64,000 bases of DNA, taken from the NCBI RefSeq assembly GCF_036226925.1, contig NZ_CP109031.1:7378001-7442000 (forward strand), written 5' to 3'. Positions 19,105-27,699 of this stretch are shown here, piece after piece (the first letter of the stretch is position 1; every line of letters begins with the position of its first letter). Source of the DNA: Streptomyces sp. NBC_00659 (lineage in GTDB: Bacteria > Actinomycetota > Actinomycetes > Streptomycetales > Streptomycetaceae). The translations under genes were made by a program, and so were the position numbers. A model generated the notes under the pieces. It saw only the letters and a program-made list of their open reading frames with translations. It was not told where the DNA came from and searched no databases.

Positions 19105-19572
19105 GCCGTCAGCCTCCATGGTCCAAGGCTGCTGGCCGCGGCCGCGATCCGCACCCGGAGCCGGCGCCCGGAGCCGGGTCCCCGGTGGGCCGCGGGGTTG
19201 GTGCCGTCCGACGGCGCGAGGCTGGGCGCGACAGTACGTTCGCGCCGCCGGACGGGGCCTGTGGGGCCTGGCCGAAGCCACGCTGTGGCCGGAGCCGAGG
19301 TGTGGCGGGGACCGCGGCGGCCGCGACGGACCGGCGTCACCCTTCCCTCAGGTCGAGAAGGGGAACCGATCCTTCACCACCGCACCGGCTCGCGCGCCGC
19401 CGCGGTCCTCACCCTGCCCGCACCGTGTCCGAAGCGGCCACCCCTCATCCGGGCCGTTCGTGACGCGGTCCGGGAGCTCATCTCCCCGAACGCGGATCCG
19501 GGTCGCGGCGGCGCCTGGGCGCGACAGGACAGATGTCGGCGCCGCCGCGGCCCGGACGTTCGAGGTGTCCGC
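19105..19572. other. intergenic region without recognised feature
   Basis: About 470 bases between the small acidic protein gene and the glxR stop. Open frames here lack plausible starts and do not resemble known proteins. I saw no clear promoter, operator or terminator. Confidence 0.4.
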
Positions 19573-20466
19573 TCAGACCCGGGCGCCGGAGAGGCGTTCG
19601 ACCGCGCGCAGCAGCGCGGAGTGGTCCAGGCCGCCGTCGCCCTGCGCGCGCAGACTGGCGACGAGTTGGGCGACCACGGCTCCCACGGGCAGCGCGGCGC
19701 CCACGGTACGGGCGGCGTCGGTGACGATGCCCATGTCCTTGTGGTGCAGGTCGATGCGGAAGCCGGGCTTGAAGTCGCGGTTCAGGAAGTTGTCCTTCTT
19801 GCGGGCCAGCACGGTGGAGCCCGCGAGGCCGCCGCCGAGGACGTCGAGCGCCGCCCTCAGGTCCACGCCGGAACGCTCCAGGAAGACCACGGCCTCGGCG
19901 CACGCCTGGATGTTCACGGCGACGATGAGCTGGTTCGCCGCCTTCACGGTCTGGCCCGAGCCGTGCGGACCGCACAGCACGATGGTCCGTCCGAGCGCCT
20001 CGAAGAGAGGCTCCGCCTCGTCGAAGGCGCCCTGTTCGCCGCCGACCATGATCGACAGCACGGCCTCGACCGCCCCGGCCTCGCCGCCCGACACCGGGGC
20101 GTCCAGGACACGGACACCCTTCTCGGCACCGGCCTTCGCGAGGTCCACCGAGGTCCCCGGGGTGATCGAGGACATGTCGATCAGCAGCGTGCCGGGCCGC
20201 ACGTTCTCCAGGATGCCGTCGGGGCCGTACGCGACGGCCTCGACCTGCGGGGAGGCGGGCACCATCGTGATCACCACGTCGGCGTCCCGCACGGCCTCGG
20301 CGATCGAACCGGCGGCGGTGCCGCCCGCGGCGGCCAGGCGCTCCAGCTTGTCCCGCTCCAGCGTGTAACCGGTGACGTCGTACCCGGCCTTGATCAGGTT
20401 CTCCGACATGGGCGAGCCCATGATGCCGAGCCCGATCCATGCCACCTTGGGGAGGTTGTCGCTCAT
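19573..20466 (-). CDS. glxR: 2-hydroxy-3-oxopropionate (tartronate semialdehyde) reductase
   Basis: This 297-residue enzyme of the 3-hydroxyisobutyrate dehydrogenase family reduces tartronate semialdehyde to D-glycerate with NAD(P)H. The Rossmann motif IGLGIMGSPMSENL lies at 11-24. DAPVSGGEAGA is the substrate-binding motif, and the catalytic Lys is in GSGQTVKAANQLIVAVN near residue 170. It is the second gene of the leftward hyi-glxR operon, 44 bases after hyi. Together with Gcl it returns glyoxylate carbon to central metabolism. Confidence 0.93.
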   Translation of the reverse strand: MSDNLPKVAWIGLGIMGSPMSENLIKAGYDVTGYTLERDKLERLAAAGGTAAGSIAEAVRDADVVITMVPASPQVEAVAYGPDGILENVRPGTLLIDMSSITPGTSVDLAKAGAEKGVRVLDAPVSGGEAGAVEAVLSIMVGGEQGAFDEAEPLFEALGRTIVLCGPHGSGQTVKAANQLIVAVNIQACAEAVVFLERSGVDLRAALDVLGGGLAGSTVLARKKDNFLNRDFKPGFRIDLHHKDMGIVTDAARTVGAALPVGAVVAQLVASLRAQGDGGLDHSALLRAVERLSGARV

Positions 20467-20510
20467 GAGGGTGCCTCTCTGAGATCTCTGCTGCTTCATC
20501 GGAGTGCCGC

Positions 20511-21350
20511 TCAGCGGGCGGCCCGTGCCACGGCGGGCAGCCAGTCGAAGGCCTGTGCGCTCGGCCGGTCGCCCGGCTTGTACTCCAGGCCGACCCAGCC
20601 GGCGTATCCGGCCTCGGCGAGCTGGTCGAGGAGCTCTTCGAGGGGGAGCGCGCCGGTCCCCGGTGCGCCGCGCCCGGGGCTGTCGGCGATCTGCACATGC
20701 CCGGTCCGGTCGGCATAGGCGGCGATCACCCGCGGCAGGTCCTCGCCGTTCATGGCGAGGTGGTAGAGGTCCATGAGGAACCTGGTGTTGCCGAGGCCGG
20801 TCGCCGCGTTGACCTTGTCGACGACGGCGATGCCCGCCGGGGCGCTCACCAGCGGATAGTCCGGCGACTCCCGCTCGTTGAGGGTCTCGACGAGCAGGAT
20901 CGCGCCGATCCGGTCGGCGGCCCGGGCCGCGAGGACCAGGTTCTCCAGCGCGAGCGCGTCCTGCTCCTCCGGGTCCACGCCGTCGACGCGGTTGCCGTAC
21001 AGGGCGTTGAGCGCCGTGCAGCCCAGCGACCCGGCGAAGTCGGCGGCCACGTCGATGTTGGCCCGGAACCGCGCGGATTCCTCCCCGGGGAGGGAGAGGG
21101 CGCCCCGGTCCGGACCGGGCAGCCGTCCGGCGTAGAAGTTCAGTCCTGTCAGCCGGACACCGGCGGTCTCGATCGCCGATTTCAGGGCGTCGAGCTCGGA
21201 CCGCCCGGGGGTGGGGGAGTCGACCCAGGGCCACCACAGCTCGACCGCGGTGAAGCCGGCCGCCGCGGCGGCCGCGGGGCGTTCCAGAAGCGGGAGTTCC
21301 GTGAAGAGGATCGACAGATTGACGTTGAAGCGCTGGTCCGCGAATCCCAT
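20511..21350 (-). CDS. hyi: hydroxypyruvate isomerase (TIM-barrel, xylose-isomerase-like)
   Basis: This 279-residue TIM-barrel protein interconverts hydroxypyruvate and tartronate semialdehyde. Metal-binding acidic residues are visible in LLVETLNERESPDYPL, LMDLYHLAMNGED, HVQIADSPGRGAPGTG and VGLEYKPGDRP. Length and motifs match the Hyi group. I chose the ATG at 21350 with GGAAGGGAG upstream; the longer frame from 21431 would run into the operator. The operator at 21440-21458 lies about 90 bases upstream and nearly repeats that of gcl. Confidence 0.93.
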   Translation of the reverse strand: MGFADQRFNVNLSILFTELPLLERPAAAAAAGFTAVELWWPWVDSPTPGRSELDALKSAIETAGVRLTGLNFYAGRLPGPDRGALSLPGEESARFRANIDVAADFAGSLGCTALNALYGNRVDGVDPEEQDALALENLVLAARAADRIGAILLVETLNERESPDYPLVSAPAGIAVVDKVNAATGLGNTRFLMDLYHLAMNGEDLPRVIAAYADRTGHVQIADSPGRGAPGTGALPLEELLDQLAEAGYAGWVGLEYKPGDRPSAQAFDWLPAVARAAR

Positions 21351-21439
21351 GGGTCGGCGCTCCCTTCCGTATCGGCGGCCGTGCTGTCGGTCCGGCCGGA
21401 TGTCGAGGGTTCTTCCGCAGTGGTTCCGCATGGCGAGTG

Positions 21440-21458
21440 ATTCCGTATCGCGGAAACT
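21440..21458 (-). promoter_or_regulatory. pseudo-palindromic operator upstream of hyi-glxR
   Basis: Read in the direction of hyi transcription the site is AGTTTCCGCGATACGGAAT, matching the gcl site at 15454-15472 in 18 of 19 positions. The shared sequence extends to 20 of 22. A TTG-containing element precedes both. I infer co-regulation of gcl and hyi-glxR by one IclR-type repressor. Confidence 0.7.
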
Positions 21459-21594
21459 TATTTCTGCTCAATGGAAGATTGCCGTCGGGTCGCGAGGGTT
21501 GTCAAGGGGGGTCCCGGCGGAAAGGCGTGGCCGTGACCCGCTCCCGCCGCAAGGTGCTTGCCGGGGTGTCCACGGCGCGCAGTAGGTTGAGCCC

Positions 21595-21855
21595 GTGCGA
21601 TTGAGAGTGGAGTTCACGACCGAGCCCTTCGACCTCGACGAGGCGCCCCGGCACGCCCTGGTCGCCCGTGAGGTCATCGAGGCGGCCGAGCTGGACGCCG
21701 TGGACGTCGGGCCGTTCGGCAACACGGCGGAGGGCGGGGCGGACGCCGTGCTCACCGCCGTCGAGGCGCTGCTGCGCCAGGTCCTGGACGCGGGTGCCAC
21801 CCGGGTCTCGCTCCAGGTGAACGTCATCGGGGCGACGGGGGAGGGCGATAAGTGA
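21595..21855 (+). CDS. thiamine-binding-like (MTH1187/YkoF family) small protein
   Basis: An 86-residue protein with a ferredoxin-like pattern: RLRVEFTTEPFDLDE, a helix ARHALVAREVIEAAEL, VDVGPFGNTAEGG, a second helix, and TRVSLQVNVI. The PFGNTAEG element and ordering resemble the MTH1187/YkoF thiamine-binding domain (PF01910); this assignment is by pattern. The GTG start appears leaderless, with TAGGTT about seven bases upstream. It overlaps the next gene by four bases. The link to purine catabolism is positional only. Confidence 0.6.
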   Translation: MRLRVEFTTEPFDLDEAPRHALVAREVIEAAELDAVDVGPFGNTAEGGADAVLTAVEALLRQVLDAGATRVSLQVNVIGATGEGDK

Positions 21856-22220
21856 CCGGAATCGGGGACGACCCCTTCGTCGCGGCGGTCAAACCACTGG
21901 TCGACGCCATGGGCGGCGAGATGCTGGCGCCCGAGCTGGCCGGTGTCGACGACGTCGTGCTGTCCTGGGAGGGCGCGGACGTCGTCGCCGTGCGCCTGCC
22001 CCAGCTCGCCGACTCGCTCGACCACATCCTGGCCGCACTGGAGCGCAAGCGGGGCAAGCCGCTCGCGGAGCTCGACCGCAAGGCCAAGCAGGAGATCGTG
22101 CGCATACTGGAAGCCCGCGGGGCCTTCTCCGTGCGGCACGGTGTGGAGACCGTGGCGAGCGCGCTCGGCGTGAGCCGGTTCACCGTCTACAACTACCTAA
22201 ATCGCGAAAAGGGCGTCTGA
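21852..22220 (+). CDS. helix-turn-helix protein with a DauR/YheO-like C-terminus
   Basis: This 122-residue protein is translationally coupled to the previous gene (GTGA overlap). The C-terminal half (KAKQEIVRILEARGAFSVRH, then VETVASALGVSRFTVYNYL) matches the HTH_22 type found at the end of DauR/YheO regulators. The N-terminal half (LAGVDDVVLSWEGADVVAVR, then DHILAALERKRGKPLAEL) looks like a shortened PAS-like sensor. Position just before the urate operon suggests it regulates purine catabolism. A weak terminator follows. Confidence 0.7.
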   Translation: MTGIGDDPFVAAVKPLVDAMGGEMLAPELAGVDDVVLSWEGADVVAVRLPQLADSLDHILAALERKRGKPLAELDRKAKQEIVRILEARGAFSVRHGVETVASALGVSRFTVYNYLNREKGV

Positions 22221-22268
22221 CCGGCGCGAACACGCCTCGGGGCGGCAGGTGTCACCGGCCGCCACCTC

Positions 22269-22296
22269 GCCGCCGTCCGGACGACCGGGCGGCGGC
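22269..22296 (+). terminator. probable terminator after the HTH gene
   Basis: GCCGCCG (22269-22275) can pair with CGGCGGC (22290-22296), followed by TTTC. The loop is 14 bases. The hairpin is modest. Confidence 0.45.
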
Positions 22297-22324
22297 TTTC
22301 GTCACTTCCCGTAACGCGAAGTTT

Positions 22325-22339
22325 TCAACAAAGTGTTGA
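22325..22339 (+). promoter_or_regulatory. perfect palindrome upstream of the urate operon
   Basis: TCAACA-AAG-TGTTGA is a perfect dyad 65 bases before uraD. It overlaps TTGAC (22336-22340), which could serve as a -35 element. Just upstream, ACTTCCCGTAACGCGAAGT (22303-22321) is a second, partly dyad sequence with some likeness to the gcl and hyi operators. I infer regulator binding; the regulator is unknown. Confidence 0.5.
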
Positions 22340-22404
22340 CGTCGGGTTCGCCGAGGGCGTTAGCTGTCCGCAGCCCGTCCAGTACACGGTCACGGAGGCT
22401 TCCC

Positions 22405-22959
22405 ATGGAGTCGAGTACGGCATCCGGCGGCCTCGCCCGCTTCAACACCCTTGAGGAGTCCGCGGCCTTCGCCGTCCTCCACGAGGTGTGCGCCTCCCGG
22501 GCGTGGGCCGAACGGCTGGTCTCCGCCCGTCCCTGCACCACCGCCGAGGACCTGTACGCCGAGAGCGACGCCGCCACCGCGGGCCTCACCATCGCCGACC
22601 TGACAGAGGCGATGGCGGGGCACCCGCCCATCGGACGGCCCAAGCCCGGCGACCCGGCCTCCTCCCGTGAGCAGCGCGGGATGGCCGGCGCCTCGGCGGA
22701 GCTCAAGGAGGAGATGCTCGAACTGAACCTGGCCTACCAGGAGAAGTTCGGCCACGTCTTCCTCATCTGCGCCACCGGCCGGACCGGGGAGCAGATGCGC
22801 GACGCGCTCAAGGAGCGGATCGGCAACCCGGCCGGGCGGGAGCGTGAGATCGTCCGCGTCGAACTGGGAAAGATCAACCGCATCCGGCTCGGCCGTCTCG
22901 TGAGGGACCCCGTACAGGAAGAACGCGTGACGGACCCCGTACAGGAAGAAGAGGCATGA
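22405..22959 (+). CDS. uraD: OHCU decarboxylase (2-oxo-4-hydroxy-4-carboxy-5-ureidoimidazoline decarboxylase)
   Basis: This 184-residue, largely helical enzyme makes S-allantoin by decarboxylating OHCU, the last step of urate breakdown to allantoin. The motif AMAGHPPIGRP carries the catalytic His at residue 73. FGHVFLICATGRTGEQM and the E-L-x-KINRIRL segment near the end are family hallmarks. The ATG has GGAGG seven bases upstream. The last codons hold a 27-bp tandem duplication (22900-22926 and 22927-22953) that repeats DPVQEE. The gene overlaps uraH by four bases. Confidence 0.95.
   Translation: MESSTASGGLARFNTLEESAAFAVLHEVCASRAWAERLVSARPCTTAEDLYAESDAATAGLTIADLTEAMAGHPPIGRPKPGDPASSREQRGMAGASAELKEEMLELNLAYQEKFGHVFLICATGRTGEQMRDALKERIGNPAGREREIVRVELGKINRIRLGRLVRDPVQEERVTDPVQEEEA
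22900..22953 (+). repeat. 27-bp tandem duplication at the 3' end of uraD
   Basis: Two adjacent 27-base units share GGACCCCGTACAGGAAGAA and encode RDPVQEER and TDPVQEEE. The duplication extends the acidic tail just before the uraH start codon and is likely recent. Confidence 0.75.
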
Positions 22960-23363
22960 GCACCGACACCACGGCCTCCGTGTCCACCCACATCCTGGAC
23001 ACCAGCGTGGGCCGCCCCGCGCGGGGCGTCGCGGTCCGGCTCGCCGCCCGGGCGGGGCGCGAGGGCGACTGGCGGGCGCTCGGCGGTTCCGCGACCGACG
23101 CGGACGGCCGGTGCAAGGACCTTCCGGCGCTGCCGGAGGGGACGACCCAGGTACGGCTCGACTTCGAGGTCGAGCGGTACTTCGAGCAGGATCCGGCGAC
23201 AACGACACAGCGAGCCGATGCGCAGCAGGACGCCCCCGCGAATCGGGACAGCGAGACGTTCTTCCCCGAGGTGACCGTCACCTTCGCCGTCAGGCCGGGC
23301 GAGCACTACCACGTACCGCTGCTGCTCAACCCGTTCGGCTACTCCGTTTACCGAGGGAGCTAG
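22956..23363 (+). CDS. uraH: 5-hydroxyisourate hydrolase (transthyretin-like)
   Basis: This 135-residue transthyretin-related enzyme hydrolyses 5-hydroxyisourate to OHCU, between uricase and UraD. The N-terminal THILDTSVGRPARGVAVRL with its catalytic His, the central Arg in VRLDFEVERYF, the HYHVPLLLNPFGY segment with its His, and the C-terminal YRGS tetrapeptide are all present; YRGS separates these enzymes from vertebrate transthyretin. A ~20-residue insertion (QDPATTTQRADAQQDAPANR) sits before the ETFFPEV strand. It starts within the uraD stop (ATGA). Confidence 0.95.
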   Translation: MSTDTTASVSTHILDTSVGRPARGVAVRLAARAGREGDWRALGGSATDADGRCKDLPALPEGTTQVRLDFEVERYFEQDPATTTQRADAQQDAPANRDSETFFPEVTVTFAVRPGEHYHVPLLLNPFGYSVYRGS

Positions 23364-23368
23364 CAGAC

Positions 23369-24316
23369 ATGACCGAACCATCCCGCCAGGGCCGCCCGGT
23401 GCTCCTGGGACAGAACCAGTACGGCAAGGCCGAGAACCGCGTCGTCAGGATCACCCGCGACGGCGCCACGCACCACATCAAGGACCTGAACGTGTCCGTC
23501 GCGCTGAGCGGCGACATGGACGAGGTCCACCTCTCCGGCTCCAACGCGAACGTCCTGCCGACGGACACCACCAAGAACACGGTGTACGCCTTCGCCAAGG
23601 AGCACGGCATCGAGTCCGCCGAGCAGTTCGGCATCCATCTCGCCCGGCACTTCGTGACCAGCCAGGAACCGATCCAGCGGGCGCGCGTCCGGATCGAGGA
23701 GTACGCCTGGGAGCGCATCGAGGCCCCGGACGGCGCATCCCGGGCCGCCGGCGCGGACGAGGCCCGGCACTCCTTCGTCCGCAAGGGCCAGGAGACCCGC
23801 GTCACCCAGATCACCTACGACGGTGAGGCGTGGGAGGTCGTCTCGGGCCTGAAGGACCTCGTCGTGATGAACTCGACGAACTCCGAGTTCTGGGGCTACG
23901 TCAAGGACAGGTACACGACGCTCCAGGAGGCCCACGACCGCATCCTGGCCACCCAGGTCTCCAGCCGCTGGCGCTTCGGCTGGAGCGGCGACGAGCAGCG
24001 GATGCCCGACTGGGACAAGTCCTACGACGAGGTCAGGAAGCACATGCTCCAGGCCTTCGCGGACACCTACTCCCTCTCGCTCCAGCAGACCCTGTACGAG
24101 ATGGGCGCGCGGATCATCGACCACCGGGACGAGATCGACGAGGTCCGCTTCTCGCTCCCGAACAAGCACCACTTCCTGGTCGACCTGACGCCGTTCGGCC
24201 TCGAGAACGACAACGAGGTCTACCTCGCGGCCGACCGTCCGTACGGGCTCATCGAGGCCACCGTCCTGCGCGACGGCCGCGACCCGCGCATCCCGGTGGA
24301 CCTCACCAACCTGTAG
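23369..24316 (+). CDS. uox: urate oxidase (uricase)
   Basis: This 315-residue cofactor-free oxidase converts urate to 5-hydroxyisourate and hydrogen peroxide. The duplicated T-fold is evident: the first repeat has LLGQNQYGKAENRVVRI and DTTKNTVYAFAKEHG (catalytic Lys and Thr), the second LVVMNSTNSEFWGYVKDRYTTLQE. PNKHHFLVDLTPFG carries active-site His residues. The C-terminus lacks an SKL peroxisomal signal, as expected in bacteria. The gene follows uraH by five bases. The order uraD-uraH-uox matches other Streptomyces. Confidence 0.97.
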   Translation: MTEPSRQGRPVLLGQNQYGKAENRVVRITRDGATHHIKDLNVSVALSGDMDEVHLSGSNANVLPTDTTKNTVYAFAKEHGIESAEQFGIHLARHFVTSQEPIQRARVRIEEYAWERIEAPDGASRAAGADEARHSFVRKGQETRVTQITYDGEAWEVVSGLKDLVVMNSTNSEFWGYVKDRYTTLQEAHDRILATQVSSRWRFGWSGDEQRMPDWDKSYDEVRKHMLQAFADTYSLSLQQTLYEMGARIIDHRDEIDEVRFSLPNKHHFLVDLTPFGLENDNEVYLAADRPYGLIEATVLRDGRDPRIPVDLTNL

Positions 24317-24499
24317 GACCGCACCCGGCGGTCCACCCGGACCGCCCCCGCGGTACTGCCGCTGTATCCCCGACGCGGGCGCCGGCGTCACATCCCAGGG
24401 GAGAGCGGGGGCATCTGCGCAACCACAGCACCACGGACCCGGTCGTCACCCCGCTCGGCCCCCGGGTCCGACCGCCGACGGGAAGAACGAGGAACCGCA

Positions 24500-25876
24500 G
24501 TGGCAGTCCAGCGCATCGTCATCGAGAACTGCGCCATCGCGACCGTGGACGCGGGCGACACCGAGTACGCCTCGGGGCACATCGTCGTCGCCGGCAACAC
24601 GATCGAGTCGGTGGGCTCCGGAAAGGCCCCCGAGAACCTGGAGAACGTGGTCCGCCGTGTCGACGGCACCGGCCACCTGGCCACCCCCGGCCTGGTCAAC
24701 ACCCATCACCACTTCTATCAGTGGATCACCCGCGGCCTCGCCACGGACCACAACCTCTTCGACTGGCTCGTCGCGCTCTACCCGACCTGGGCCCGCATCG
24801 ACGAGCCCATGGTCCACGCGGCCGCCCAGGGCTCCCTCGCCATGCTGGCCCGCGGCGGTGTCACCACCGCCATGGACCACCACTACGTCTTCCCCCAGGG
24901 CTCCGGCGACCTGTCCGGCGCCGTCATCCGGGCCGCCCGCGAGACCGGCGTCCGCTTCACCCTCGCCCGCGGCTCCATGGACCGCAGCGAGAAGGACGGC
25001 GGACTGCCGCCGGACTTCGCCGTCGAGACCCTCGAAGGGGCGCTGGCCGCCACCGAGGCGACCGTCGACGAGCACCACGACGCATCCTTCGACAGCATGA
25101 CCCAGATCGCCGTCGCACCCTGCTCGCCCTTCTCCGTCTCCACCGAACTCATGAGGCAGGGCGCCGAGTTGGCCCGCCGCAAGGGGGTACGGCTGCACAC
25201 CCACGGTTCGGAGACCGTGGAGGAGGAGCAGTTCTGCAAGGAACTGTTCGGCATGGGCCCGACCGACTACTTCGAGTCGACCGGCTGGCTCGGCGAGGAC
25301 GTGTGGATGGCGCACTGCGTCCACATGAACGACTCCGACATCGCCGCCTTCGCCCGTACGAGGACGGGCGTTGCCCACTGCCCCTCCTCCAACGCCCGCC
25401 TGGCCGCGGGCATCGCCCGGGTCCCCGACATGCTGGCGGCCGGCGTCCCGGTCGGCCTCGGCGTCGACGGCAGCGCGTCGAACGAGTCCGGCGAACTCCA
25501 CACCGAGCTGCGCAACGCCCTGCTCATCAACCGGCTCGGCGCCCACCGCGAGGCGGCCCTGAACGCCCGTCAGGCGCTGCGCCTCGGCACCTACGGAGGG
25601 GCCCAAGTCCTGGGCCGGGCAAGCCAGATCGGCTCCCTGGAGGCCGGCAAGCTCGCCGACCTCGTGCTGTGGAGACTCGACACCCTGGCGCACGCCTCGA
25701 TCGCCGACCCGGTGGCGGCGCTCGTCCTCGGCGCCGCCGCCCCGGTCACCCTCTCGCTCGTGAACGGAAAGCCGGTCGTCGAGGACAGCCGGCTCCTCAC
25801 CGTCGACGAGGACGTCATCGCCCGCTCGACGCGGGACGAGGCACAGCGCCTGGCTCGGATCGCCGCGCAGGCCTGA
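24500..25876 (+). CDS. 8-oxoguanine deaminase (amidohydrolase superfamily)
   Basis: This 458-residue zinc amidohydrolase resembles enzymes that deaminate 8-oxoguanine to urate, feeding the uricase just upstream. The metal motif is TPGLVNTHHHFYQW (H69/H71), with further ligands in RLHTHGSETVEEE and WMAHCVHMND, and the catalytic Asp in GLGVDGSASNESGEL. The neighbouring uricase operon makes 8-oxoguanine or another purine the likely substrate, rather than hydroxyatrazine or cytosine. The start is GTG at 24500 after GAGGA. The 183-base gap from uox suggests its own promoter or readthrough. Confidence 0.87.
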   Translation: MAVQRIVIENCAIATVDAGDTEYASGHIVVAGNTIESVGSGKAPENLENVVRRVDGTGHLATPGLVNTHHHFYQWITRGLATDHNLFDWLVALYPTWARIDEPMVHAAAQGSLAMLARGGVTTAMDHHYVFPQGSGDLSGAVIRAARETGVRFTLARGSMDRSEKDGGLPPDFAVETLEGALAATEATVDEHHDASFDSMTQIAVAPCSPFSVSTELMRQGAELARRKGVRLHTHGSETVEEEQFCKELFGMGPTDYFESTGWLGEDVWMAHCVHMNDSDIAAFARTRTGVAHCPSSNARLAAGIARVPDMLAAGVPVGLGVDGSASNESGELHTELRNALLINRLGAHREAALNARQALRLGTYGGAQVLGRASQIGSLEAGKLADLVLWRLDTLAHASIADPVAALVLGAAAPVTLSLVNGKPVVEDSRLLTVDEDVIARSTRDEAQRLARIAAQA

Positions 25877-26106
25877 TCACCGCAGAACTCCGGCAGAGGG
25901 GGACGGCCCTCGGCCGGTAGCCATGGACCCGAGCGGGGTCCATGGCGGCCGTAGCCGGGGCGTGCATGGACGTGCGCGCCCCGGAACGGTCTCCGCCGCC
26001 GGACACCATGTCCGCGCGACGGGCGTCGTCCCGGTCCCGCACGACCGCGCATCACCTCCCTGACACCCACGTCGACGGCGACGTGTACCCGACCGGAGGA
26101 GCCGCC

Positions 26107-27582
26107 GTGGCCGCCCAGCCCGAGCCCAGCACCGATGCACGACCAACTGGAACAACTGGAACAACTGGAGCAACCGGATCAGCCGAAGGGACTGGATCGA
26201 CCGGCCGGTCGAAGCACCCGGTCGACGAGAAACTGCCCGCCCTGAAGATGGCGACCAGCGGTCTGCAGCACGTGGCCGCCATGTACGCCGGAGTCGTCGC
26301 CCCACCCCTGATCGTCGGCGCGGCGGTCGGTCTCTCCGCCACCGAACTCACCTTCCTCACCGGCGCCTGCCTGTTCACCGCGGGGCTCGCCACCTTCCTG
26401 CAGACCATCGGTTTCTGGAAGATCGGAGCCCGGCTGCCCTTCGTCAACGGCGTCACCTTCGCCGGCGTCGCACCCATGACGGCGGTCGCCGCCTCCGCCA
26501 AGGACAAGAGCGACGCCCTGCCGATCATCTTCGGCGCGGTCATCGTCGCCGGCGTCCTCGGATTCATCGCGACCCCCTTCTTCAGCAAGGCCGTCCGCTT
26601 CTTCCCGCCCGTCGTCACCGGCAGCGTGATCACGCTCATCGGCGTCTCGCTGCTGCCGGTCGCCTTCGGCTGGGCGCAGGGCCCGAACCCCGCGGCGGAC
26701 GACTACGGTTCGCGGGCCTATCTGGGCCTCGCGGCGACGACGCTCGTCATCGTCCTGCTGCTGCGCCGGTTCACCCGCGGCTTCGTCAAACAGATCGCGG
26801 TCCTGCTCGGCCTGGTCATCGGCACGCTCGTCGCGATCCCCCTCGGCGTCACGGATTTCGGGCCGGTGGCCGACGCGGACGTGGTCGGCTTCCCGACGCC
26901 GTTCCACTTCGGCGCCCCGCAGTTCCAGCTCGCCGCGATCCTCTGGCTCTGCGTGGTGATGGTCGTCTCGATGACCGAATCGACCGCCGACATGCTGGCG
27001 TTGGGTGAGATCGTCGAGCGCCCTGCCGATGAGAAGACCATCGCGGCCGGACTGCGGGCCGATACCCTCGGCTCGGCGCTGAGCCCGCTCTTCAACGGCT
27101 TCATGTGCAGCGCCTTCGCCCAGAACATCGGCCTCGTCGCGATGACGAGGATCCGCAGCCGGTACGTCGTCGCCACCGGCGGCGGCTTCCTGGTGCTGAT
27201 GGGGTTGTGCCCGATGGCCGCGTCGCTGATCGCCGTCGTCCCGCGCCCGGTACTCGGCGGAGCGGGTGTCGTCCTCTTCGGCTCGGTCGCGGCCAGCGGT
27301 ATCCAGACCCTGGTCAGGGCGGGCCTGGAGAAGGACAACAACGTGCTGATCGTGGCCGTTTCCCTCGCGGTCGGCATCATCCCGATTACCGCGCCCGCGT
27401 TCTACCACGCGTTCCCGGAGACCGTACGGATCGTCCTCGACTCCGGTATCTCGACGGGCTGCCTCGCGGCCGTCGTCCTCAACCTCGTCTTCAACCACCT
27501 CGGCAGAGGGCGCGAGAACGCGGGCGAGGTGACCCACCCCATGGAGGCGGGTGAGGACCTCAAGGCAGTACCCGCCCGCTGA
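26107..27582 (+). CDS. NCS2-family purine (xanthine/urate) permease
   Basis: This 491-residue membrane protein is predicted to have 14 helices in the NCS2/UraA fold. Substrate-binding motifs are SMTESTADMLALGE (the conserved Glu) and CSAFAQNIGLVAMTRI (QNxG signature). It is expected to bring xanthine or urate into the cell with protons for the upstream catabolic genes. I start it at GTG 26107 with CGGAGGAG upstream. The N-terminal tail carries a TGTTGTTG run encoded by tandem 9-bp repeats (26145-26171). A hairpin at 27653-27683 ends the region. Confidence 0.92.
   Translation: MAAQPEPSTDARPTGTTGTTGATGSAEGTGSTGRSKHPVDEKLPALKMATSGLQHVAAMYAGVVAPPLIVGAAVGLSATELTFLTGACLFTAGLATFLQTIGFWKIGARLPFVNGVTFAGVAPMTAVAASAKDKSDALPIIFGAVIVAGVLGFIATPFFSKAVRFFPPVVTGSVITLIGVSLLPVAFGWAQGPNPAADDYGSRAYLGLAATTLVIVLLLRRFTRGFVKQIAVLLGLVIGTLVAIPLGVTDFGPVADADVVGFPTPFHFGAPQFQLAAILWLCVVMVVSMTESTADMLALGEIVERPADEKTIAAGLRADTLGSALSPLFNGFMCSAFAQNIGLVAMTRIRSRYVVATGGGFLVLMGLCPMAASLIAVVPRPVLGGAGVVLFGSVAASGIQTLVRAGLEKDNNVLIVAVSLAVGIIPITAPAFYHAFPETVRIVLDSGISTGCLAAVVLNLVFNHLGRGRENAGEVTHPMEAGEDLKAVPAR
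26145..26171 (+). repeat. three tandem 9-bp units within the permease N-terminus
   Basis: AACTGGAAC is repeated from 26145 with one change in the third copy, encoding a Thr-Gly-Thr run before the first membrane helix. Such tracts vary in length by slippage and probably do not affect transport. Confidence 0.7.
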
Positions 27583-27652
27583 GAAGACCGAACGATCCCG
27601 AGGGCGAACGATCCGGGGAGTGGACGGACTTATGGAGGTGAACGGCGCGCGG

Positions 27653-27683
27653 AGGGCGCGGCACGAGGAACGTGCCGCGCCCT
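27653..27683. terminator. bidirectional terminator between permease and chitosanase genes
   Basis: AGGGCGCGGCACG (27653-27665) pairs perfectly with CGTGCCGCGCCCT (27671-27683) around a 5-base loop. It lies between two convergent genes. There is no T-run, as is common in Streptomyces terminators. Confidence 0.8.
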
Positions 27684-27699
27684 TGCCCTGTCGGGCCCG

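Noticed and set aside
22900..22953. possible CRISPR-like repeat
   Set aside because: It is a single in-frame 27-bp tandem duplication within uraD, with no spacers.
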